64,000 bases of DNA from Schizochytrium sp. TIO01 (lineage: Eukaryota > Sar > Bigyra > Thraustochytrida > Thraustochytriidae), in contig SMSO01000032.1 in assembly GCA_004764695.1 (NCBI GenBank), forward strand, positions 7,770,668-7,834,667. Direction: 5' to 3'. Of the stretch, positions 22,521 through 30,547 are shown one piece after another; the stretch's first letter is position 1, and each line of letters starts with the position of its first letter. The translations under genes and the position numbers were made by a program. The notes beneath the pieces were generated by a model. That model saw only the letters and a program-made list of their open reading frames with translations, did not search any database and had not been told where the DNA came from.

Positions 22521-23822
22521 CTTGGTTGACACCACAAATAGTTTTGAGTGCCAAAGCTCGGGAGGCAAGGTAAGAAACAGAGCAAGAGAAGGAGACAGAG
22601 AAATAAAAAGAAAAGGATGGGGGTTTAATCCAACAGTTGAGAATGGCAGTGCAGCCTATGGGTATCAACAGCCCGTCGCTTGACTGCCTGTGGTTTGAAG
22701 ACTAATTTTTCCGTGCTCGTCTCGTCCTTCTATTTCGCTCTTTAATTAATTACTATAATCCATATCTACCCTAGGTCCTATTCAAGTTGTTATTGCCATT
22801 TGGAGGGCGCAGGCCTTTGAAAAAAGAAGAAGAAAAGTTGAATACTTAGATAAATTATTTATTTATTTATAAAATAAATAGTATATATGGATACAAATAT
22901 AATATTATAGTACCTTCTTCTAGCTAGTTTAAAGAAGCTATTTAAGTTAAATAAATAAATAAATAAAATCTTGGTTTTCTATCTTTTGTATAACTATTAT
23001 TATATGGGCGCAGATACCGTTCTGTCGAATCGTACAAGTATGGTCCGATCCATCTTAGAACTGGCGAAACGACAATTGAACAGCTAATACTCGACACATG
23101 TAAATACCATTTTTGACATTGTAGAAGATGTGCATATAGATGTAAAAATTACTAGACTTGATAGCTTTCCATTAAAATGGAGATGGATGAACGAAAGAAT
23201 CAGCATTACGTTTTATTCCCTAGTGAACTTTCCTAGGAACCTTCTGCCTCCAAATATAGTTTTTTCAATTGATCCAAGCTCTAATTCATTCGCTTGTTCG
23301 TCATTGCTACTTCTTCTTCAGAAATAGGAGCAGTTGACTTTCAGCAAGCAAATACGTACGACCATCAAGAGAAAGTAAAAAAGGATGCTTATTTTAAAGG
23401 GGGAAAAAAAGAGGAAAGAATTAGAGAGTTCTAGCGAAACTGTTAGAATACAAGATTTTGCATTCATGATTTAATCAATGGAGATCGAAAGAACATTTAG
23501 CTACAAATACAGAGGATCAATCAATACCATACCTTCTGATCTTTATAAGTGTATGATTGCTTAACTATGGACATGTATCTGACCAAGTTAATACTTTGGT
23601 TATTTGGTTGATTGGTTCGTTCTCCACTTGATATGCCTGCAGAGTTTTTAGCTCAGTACAACAAACACTTTATTCAAACAAGAAATGGTGATCTTCGACT
23701 GAAACTAGACTTTTCTTTTGGACGATAAAACAAATCATGTTTTAAAAGCAACGTCAGATAAGTCATACGTAGAGCAAGCTAAGAGAATAGATGGATTAAA
23801 TTCATAAGGAGATACTCATTGA
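22521..23822. other. Intergenic between PCIF1 and PP6 subunit genes
   Basis: The leader of the PCIF1 gene and the 3' flank of the SAPS-domain gene. Contains ATTT/TAAA tetranucleotide runs near 22860 and 22950. No supportable gene. A 20-codon ATG frame at 22643-22705 on the + strand is too short to call. Confidence 0.5.
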
Positions 23823-26800
23823 TCAAGAGCTAAAATCTGGGACCCAGTCGGATTCGGATGAAGAAGGCCTAGAGGTACTACTATTTGATTTGCCGTCCTC
23901 CTTTTCTTGAAGAGATAATTTTGAATCAAGGATTGCCGCAAGACTCTCCTCGTTCGAAGTTGCTTCAGATTTATATGAAGAAACGTAATTATCTTGAGAT
24001 CCAAAAGGGTCAAAGTGGGTTTCGGAATCAGCCTCAAAAGGATCTGCATCGGAGGCGATGGCAGAGAATTCATCCTCTTCATTGTCACCATTAATATTTG
24101 ACACACTGGAGCGAGCATCAGGTTCATCCTCACTTGCCATAGCAAATGGATCCACAAAACCCAAACTGGGGGATCCAAATGGATCTATGTTGCTACTGTT
24201 GGAAGGCGCAGATGGAGGGGGTTGATCATCAACTCCAAACGGGTTAAATCCCACAGCACCATCACTCGCAGTCTTGCTTTTCTTTCTTGCAAACTCGTCG
24301 TCGTCCTCATCGTCGCCATCTGCAAATTCGAAGCTTACACCCTGCGCAACGCCAGCATCTAGATTTTGAAAAGCACCAAAAGGTTTGAAATCATCATCCA
24401 TACCATCTCCACAGTTTGAAGCCCGTGTAGCACTCAAGAACAAACTGCCATCAAAGTCCTCAATTTCTGCTCCAAGACCCTCAGATGTGGGAATTGAGGA
24501 AGTCCTTGGACGCATCCCTCCAAGAAGGCACTGTTCCACAGCATTGATATCTGAGATTTCACCTTCAAGCAGGGAAGCCCATTCCTCGTTATTCTCAATG
24601 GCATCCAGAGCTGGCCAGGAAGAGGGATTAATGCTGGTCTGGTCGGAAGAGGTCTCGCCTTTCAAGTTCCTTTGCTCCCGTTCACTTCGATTTATGGATG
24701 CAACAAGCGCCACAGTATTGACGATGCGATGACAGAACCCAATGTAACCACGCTGACCACATGAACGTACAGTTCCCCGAACTTCAGATGTTCGCTTCTC
24801 GTCTAAAGCAGCCCAGAATTTCTCTGTTTCGCCGACACTTTCACGGTTTTCTCCATAGGCTTGCAAAAGTCGTTGAACAAGCTTGCATTGTTGGAAAATG
24901 TGATGCTGGAGTGCTACCAAAGCCAAATTGGCAGCGTGCTGCTCGCGAGCAAGCTCTTCTTGGCGAAGACGCATATGCTCTTCACTCATTTCCACAACAG
25001 TAGAACTTTCTCCGGTCTTGATCGTGATCCCTTCGCGGCGACCAAAGAAGGATTCTGCACCATCAATGTCTTCATCTTCCTGTGCAGAATCTTCACTGCC
25101 GTCATCAAAGCCTATTGACTCTTCCGAGACTCCACCACGAAGGCAAAATTGCAAGGTTCGCTCTACCACCGAGTGCAGACAGTTGTTCCATTCAAACTGG
25201 AAAAACAGATCAAGGCAAATATCCAGAGGATGCCCCGGGCAGGCAATAACACGAGCGATTGCGTCAGGATACTTAGTGTGAACAAGCATGCAGGTTAATT
25301 CAACAATTCGAAGACGGTGCATACCCAGCACACGCTCTGCACGTTCTTTCGAAATACCAAAAAGCTCTGCATGACGATCTGGAAGAAGGCACTTGGTGAG
25401 GTCACCAAGGCGATTCAAGATAGCATCCAATTCTTCGGGAAGGTCACTATGCTTTTCCACTGTTGTAACGTGGCTCTCACCTGTCTGAATTTTCATAGCA
25501 GAGCTAGGCTCAGACCACCTCTCCAGGGCAAAAGCGCTAACCAGATGTGTTAGCACTTGTAAGCTGGCCACTGACGCAGATCCACGTTCGACTGTTCTCA
25601 AAAGAAGATTGCCCTCATCTTCATCTTCACTTGCTCCGATGACTTCATCACTTTGGCTCGCAACTTCCTGCCCGGCAGGCGTGCCAGAAGCTGGCTCGAA
25701 AAGAGCAACGCTCAATAGTTCTTTGCATAGCTCCAAGGTCCACTCAACACCAGACTCAATGATGGCTGTTTCGGCACTAGCACCTTTACCCTTGTCTTCA
25801 AGAACGAATGCGCTGAATGTAGGCAGGTCATCTGCTACGAGAACTGGTGCTGGCACTGACATACCAGCCTCTTCAAGCCCATTTATACCATCGATACCTC
25901 CAGACATGGAGGGAGATTGGTAATCCTCCTCGTCAACATGCTGAAGTGCCAGGCGAGCCATAGCTGCGCGATGAATCATGTCTGCGAGGAGCTCTGCAGC
26001 ATTGTTGTGGGAATCAGAATTGTCACTCGCAGCAAGGGTGTTTAAAACAGCTTGAGCAGCGCCACGCCCGCCCAACCAGACGGAGCGGACATCGCGCATC
26101 AAAGCATTGCGCTCATCCTCATCGCACTCATCGCGGCCATCTAAGTCGCCAATTTGCTTTGGAAGAGGATCAATTATAGACTGACCGTATCCAGGAAGAG
26201 AGCCATCTTCATCGTCGTCATCTGCCTCGCCGAGCGCATTTTCATCAGCAGCAACTTGCAAGAGAGACTTGAAACAGCACATCACTGAGTACGAATCAAT
26301 GTGCTTGAGGAGTTTTGGCATGAGCCAGCCAATCTCGTCGATGCCATCCTCGCACCCGGCAGTAGAGATGTCGACATTCCGGTAAATCGAAAACCAAAGA
26401 ATTTTCTCCGGAGCACGCGTTAGAAGTGCTGTAAGAATCTTGAAAAAATAACCTGCCAGTCTTGAGTCAAGAGGCGGATCTTGGTCGAGAAGAGAAAAAA
26501 ACTTGGAGAGTAAGTCCGCACTGTTAACTATCGGCTCGATAATTTGGGTCAGGCTGCAGCATATGATTTCACATGCTATAAAGGGAAAGCGCATCAGCCG
26601 CTCCTCATGAAGCTCCTCTGCTTCTTCCTGGGGGCTTGGCTCATTGCTATGCTCATCATCTACAACAAGTGAGGCTGCTGCAGCCGCAGCTGCCTCAGCG
26701 TGAGCAGAGGCATGGGCGTTAGCAATGTCAATAGAGCTTATTTGTGCGTCCTTTTCTGCTGCATTTCCAATGTCAAACGCACTAGAGGATACGGACTCCT

Positions 26801-27158
26801 CTTTCGATGCTGACTGCGAAGTATCTATACCATTGGCGACTTCATCTGCGTCACTAGCTGAGGCAAGAGCCTTCGATGGGTCACCTTCTCTTACAAGACG
26901 GTTGAAAGTCTTCATGTCGGTACAAGCGACATAACATAGAAGTCGTTCAAGAGTTTGAGGCTCTTTGAGAAAATCTACAAGCTTTTCATTTACAGCCTTG
27001 GTTTCCTGGATTGCGGTGTCTTCATCGAGAATATCCTCCAAAGTGAAGTTTTCCTTTGAAAGGATGTCCTCAATAGGGCTTCCGAAGATTGCTATTCCTT
27101 GGCCTTGCGCCCAAAACGTCCCCGACGAAAAGGAGTCGAGCCCACCCGAGGAGTACAT
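23823..27158 (-). CDS. SAPS-domain protein phosphatase 6 regulatory subunit (SIT4-associated)
   Basis: 1111 residues. The N-terminus (FTLEDILDEDTAIQETKA, then LVDFLKEPQTLERLLCYV) is the hallmark start of the SAPS domain of PP6R/SIT4-associated proteins. Further family blocks are FPFIACEIICCSLTQI, LLSKFFSLLDQDPPLDSRLAGYF (a repeat-type helical pair), LHSVVERTLQFCL and GYIGFCHRIVN. SAPS subunits bind PP6/Sit4 and direct it in cell-cycle, ER-Golgi traffic and DNA-damage signalling. The C-terminal third is acidic and repetitive with several DPFG/NPFG/DPFAM motifs (about residues 930-1090); DPF and NPF are typical short ligands for AP2 or EH-domain proteins, so a trafficking link is possible (inference). 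Start ATG at 27158 has A at -3; stop TGA. No intron is needed. Confidence 0.88.
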   Translation of the reverse strand: MYSSGGLDSFSSGTFWAQGQGIAIFGSPIEDILSKENFTLEDILDEDTAIQETKAVNEKLVDFLKEPQTLERLLCYVACTDMKTFNRLVREGDPSKALASASDADEVANGIDTSQSASKEESVSSSAFDIGNAAEKDAQISSIDIANAHASAHAEAAAAAAASLVVDDEHSNEPSPQEEAEELHEERLMRFPFIACEIICCSLTQIIEPIVNSADLLSKFFSLLDQDPPLDSRLAGYFFKILTALLTRAPEKILWFSIYRNVDISTAGCEDGIDEIGWLMPKLLKHIDSYSVMCCFKSLLQVAADENALGEADDDDEDGSLPGYGQSIIDPLPKQIGDLDGRDECDEDERNALMRDVRSVWLGGRGAAQAVLNTLAASDNSDSHNNAAELLADMIHRAAMARLALQHVDEEDYQSPSMSGGIDGINGLEEAGMSVPAPVLVADDLPTFSAFVLEDKGKGASAETAIIESGVEWTLELCKELLSVALFEPASGTPAGQEVASQSDEVIGASEDEDEGNLLLRTVERGSASVASLQVLTHLVSAFALERWSEPSSAMKIQTGESHVTTVEKHSDLPEELDAILNRLGDLTKCLLPDRHAELFGISKERAERVLGMHRLRIVELTCMLVHTKYPDAIARVIACPGHPLDICLDLFFQFEWNNCLHSVVERTLQFCLRGGVSEESIGFDDGSEDSAQEDEDIDGAESFFGRREGITIKTGESSTVVEMSEEHMRLRQEELAREQHAANLALVALQHHIFQQCKLVQRLLQAYGENRESVGETEKFWAALDEKRTSEVRGTVRSCGQRGYIGFCHRIVNTVALVASINRSEREQRNLKGETSSDQTSINPSSWPALDAIENNEEWASLLEGEISDINAVEQCLLGGMRPRTSSIPTSEGLGAEIEDFDGSLFLSATRASNCGDGMDDDFKPFGAFQNLDAGVAQGVSFEFADGDDEDDDEFARKKSKTASDGAVGFNPFGVDDQPPPSAPSNSSNIDPFGSPSLGFVDPFAMASEDEPDARSSVSNINGDNEEDEFSAIASDADPFEADSETHFDPFGSQDNYVSSYKSEATSNEESLAAILDSKLSLQEKEDGKSNSSTSRPSSSESDWVPDFSS

Positions 27159-27790
27159 GTTGTGCGTAATGGCTGATAGTCGGACCTTATAGACTGCTCC
27201 AATCGGATTGGGTTTATTACGGGCTCACAAACACCTTCCCTCCCCGTGGTATCTATATATTGAAGAGAGAGTAAACTGCTGCTTATTTGCTCGCCTGGCC
27301 ACCTCCTTTGGCTAGTTGTTATGCAGTATGAGAGTGACGGACCTGGTTCAACTATCAGTATCTATGACTCTTCTCTCCTCTTTTCGTACTATCTGGCTCG
27401 TTAATGAACTGTCTGTTTGTGTCTCAGTCAGCTAAAGGATTTTGCCAGCCAAATTATTGTTGTTATTATTGTTGTTATTGCCTGTGGCACTCTGCGCTTG
27501 TTGCCACAGCCTAGAAACTCTCTGTTCTCCCTTGAACTGATCTTGCTTCTTTCTGAAAGCTTGTATATCGGCTGGTCGCACCCTCTTCGTCTTGCTCTCC
27601 TCGTTTGCTCTCCTCAATTTTCTTCTCCCTTTCCTTCTCCTGCTGCTAGCGCTGCTGCTGGTGCAGCTTCTGGACAGCGCAGGAAACCAGTTGACGATGT
27701 GGAGATAGAATGAGTACTGTCAGCCTAGCTCGCCACTGGCGGCAAGTTTGCCCGGTTTAGCGTCACTGTAGCCCACGAGCGATATGTTTC

Positions 27791-27840
27791 CGCACGTGGT
27801 GAGAAGATGATGCGGAGACCTCTCGAACGCACCACGTGCG
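27791..27840. promoter_or_regulatory. Inverted repeat with two CACGTG (E/G-box) cores
   Basis: CGCACGTGGTG (27791-27801) and its perfect reverse complement CACCACGTGCG (27830-27840) are separated by 28 nt. Each arm contains CACGTG, the binding core of bHLH/bZIP factors. It lies about 630 bp upstream of the SAPS-gene start. Small hairpins (CGCCACTGGCG, GGCAAGTTTGCC) sit just to its left, so a structured transcript is an alternative. Confidence 0.35.
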
Positions 27841-27894
27841 TACGGTCAGGTCTTGGGCTTTGAAGAAGTAGCAATGTATCGACTAGGTATCTAT

Positions 27895-28210
27895 CTCCCT
27901 CACGCTTTATCTATGTCTCATGTCTCTCTCTCTATCTCGCTATCTGCCTCTCCTCTCTTTCTTCTCCTACTACTGCTCTTCTTCTTCTTCTTCTTCTTCT
28001 TTCTCTCTTTCTCTCTTTCTCCTTTTCTCTTTCTCTCTTTAGTCTCTTTCTCCTTTTCTCCTACTTCTCTTTAGTCTCTCTCTCTCTATATAGCAGACAG
28101 ACAGACAGACAGAGGCTCTCCCTTTTCTCTTTTCAAAGTTTTCTTCTTCTCCTTCTTCTTCTTCTTCTTCTCCTTCTCCTTCTTCTTCCCCCTTGTTCTT
28201 CTTGTTCTTT
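27895..28210 (+). repeat. Long polypyrimidine (C/T) tract
   Basis: Over 300 nt almost wholly C and T on the + strand, made of CTCT, CTT and TTTCTC runs, broken by a short (CAGA)n stretch near 28095-28112. Homopurine-homopyrimidine tracts of this length can adopt triplex (H-DNA) structure. Confidence 0.85.
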
Positions 28211-28812
28211 TGTTCAACTACATTCTCTCTTCTTACCATGGACGGTAGGTTGTCCCTATATACTTTCTACTATTTTTCAATTCATCTCCCATTCAGGTTA
28301 CCTACTCTGTAGTAAGTTAACACATATAGTTAGTACTACTAGGGTATCTCATTCTTATCAGGCACCTTCCTACCTACCTACTAGTTGTTTCTAACCTATC
28401 TGTTACACTTATGCCACTCTTGTCAACCTCTGAGAAAAGAGCTAGTCGGAGTTAATAAGGTATATGTAATAAGCTAGAACCTTCTAGCACCTTGGCTGAA
28501 AACCAAAGACAAAATAATCATCACTCATTACTATTCCACATTGCTTGAGTTTTTGCTTTCACCTAAGTAAAAGGATTTAGGTACCTGCAACCCAAGTGGT
28601 GATGCTTTTGACATGCTGGAATATTATTTATCACTTGAACGGAGCGCCTCATGATATCCTTGAGCACCTACTGGGCCTGTATATTATTCTTAGTATTGAG
28701 GATAGAAAGCGACAGACTACTTGCTGAGTATGCAGGCAGTAGCACCTAAACCACGACTAGTACTTGCTCAATAGTGAGTAATAGCGACTACTATCAGGAG
28801 CGTAGGTAAGTA

Positions 28813-29798
28813 CTACAGCATATCTAGGCCAACCTGTTCAGCGAGGAGACAGCCCTCCAATGCTTGTGTCTGTTCTGATTGTTTGAAGTCACGAACTTTA
28901 TGAATTATCTGATCACAGTGGTCCATGCTAGATAACGAGTAAAAAAAAATCAGAAAGCTTTGCAACGCGTCTCAACATTGACCTCGAACGTAGGAGTTTT
29001 TATTTTCTAGGACAATTTAGTATTATTGGTTCTTCTTTTCACAGGTACTACCTAAGCTATTTATTGTTCTGTTCTTATTTCTAGGATGCTATTTGTGCTG
29101 TATTGCAAGTAGTAGATAGGGTATACACTACCACATTCCTACCGTGACGTAGCGAGTAGGACTGCTGCATCATCACTTGCTAAATAAGAGACTATCGAGA
29201 TACATCAGATACCTGGCTAGGTATCTACTAGGTTAGGAGAAAAACATTGGCCTCTAATACTATCATATTATATTATTGATGCTGGCGAAACGATCATTAC
29301 ATTGAACACACTCAGTGATACCGTACTGCTTCTCATAGTCGCTCTGGGCCTTCTCCAAGATTGCCTGGGGAGGGGACTTCATCTGGCAAAGCAATACATA
29401 CATACCTTGTCATCCTATGACTATAAAATATTTTATGCCTAGCTAGAGTTAGGGATAATGAGTTTTAAAAAACCATTTTTTAAACTAACTCTTTTACAAT
29501 GGGTAAAAAACTAAAGCCAAAGAGCACTCATTAGAATAGATTACCATAACAAGAATCACAGGGAACGGGCTTGAAGGCAAAGCAACACCGGTACTAGATT
29601 AATGTTGGAAAACAGACTTCCTTGTCAAGATGCGGTAGTGCACAGAATGAATTATTTTCAGGTTGATTCAACCTTGCAAATATTACAAACAAGATTCTGA
29701 GGTTGTTGAACATCCGGCCATATTACTCGAACTTGCACGAATCTCAACCATAATCCAGCGGAGTTAGATTTTGCAGACAAGTACAGAGCTACAGCCAT
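28813..29798 (-). CDS. Putative small three-exon gene, unrecognised product
   Basis: Three short coding-like patches on the minus strand join in frame as 29798..29673, 29382..29312 and 28927..28813, giving 103 residues and a TAG stop. Intron 1 (290 nt) runs GTTGAA to TTTGCCAG and falls in phase 0. Intron 2 (384 nt) runs GTGTGT to TTATCTAG with matching phase 2. Intron sizes agree with the two confident introns in this window. Exon 2 reads MKSPPQAILEKAQSDYEKQY with AAG/GAG/CAG/GCC codons, unlike the AT-rich surroundings. Exon 3 has a helical, heptad-like character (DQIIHKVRDFKQ). I recognise no family. Exon 1 is the least certain, and the donor of exon 2 could be another GT. It might instead be a decayed gene. 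Confidence 0.3.
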
Positions 29799-30547
29799 TG
29801 GGTGTTGTTTACAATGATAGGATATTCTGCGAAGAAAGTTAGAAAAAGCTTGTATGCCACTGCAAAACAGAGCAGTCAGTGTTGACTTCTCCCTGAGAGT
29901 AAATCTGGTCTATTCATATTAAGAACTCTGATATAAAAGAGCTACACGCATGTGTGTTTGTTCGACATGGTATAAACATTATCTTTCGGACTCTGTGCCG
30001 AACTGTTAGAATGCAAAAGAAAGCATCGGATTTAGCAGATATGGTTCGTTTGATGTCCAAGAATTTAAAAGTTTAGGATTTAATTCTGGTGTGTATGAGG
30101 TTGCATAAGTCGTTCGTCGGAGAAGTTCGTTGGTTGCTTGAATGTATTCTTCTTTGTAAAGGAGGAGGTCCAGGAAAATGAATAGACGAGGTTGTTGGAT
30201 GGTTCGATCTGTTTGCATAATACAAGCACAGCTAGGAACACTTGATGTTGCATCGTGAAGAAAAAAAGCAGAGTTTGTCGCAAAGGTGGCAGCGTTTAGA
30301 TGCGCATCAAATGGTGTGTGACCTAGGATTATAAAAGGGAAAAGCATAGAGGGAGAGACAGCTCGCGTGGGATCGCAAGCAAGGTAATAGATTTACGTAC
30401 GGAGTTTCGCATTTGTGTGTCATGCAGTGCCCGAAGGCACGCCCAAAGTTACGTCAAAAGCCCATTCGGTCATCGGCGAATTGCGCATTAAAGCGCAAGA
30501 TAAGAACGCGTGTTTGTGTGATTGTGTGCTGTGATTTATGAATAATC
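29799..30547. other. Intergenic, 3' flank of low-complexity protein gene
   Basis: Contains a 113-codon minus-strand ATG frame (30006-30347). It is hydrophobic, AT-rich and without recognisable content, and one of this length is expected by chance, so I do not call it. Confidence 0.45.

Larger units (their letters stand above)
27159..28812. other. Upstream region of PP6 subunit gene; polypyrimidine-rich
   Basis: Holds the SAPS-gene promoter, a CACGTG-bearing inverted repeat and a long C/T tract (separate entries). A 98-codon + frame at 27417-27713 lacks an ATG but follows a good acceptor-like sequence ending GTGTCTCAG; I leave it uncalled. Confidence 0.45.

Noticed and set aside
22643-22705. 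20-codon + ATG frame divergent from PCIF1
   Set aside because: Too short; could be an upstream frame of an antisense leader but nothing supports it.
30006-30347. 113-codon minus-strand ATG frame
   Set aside because: AT-rich, hydrophobic, no domain, and within the length expected by chance at this composition.
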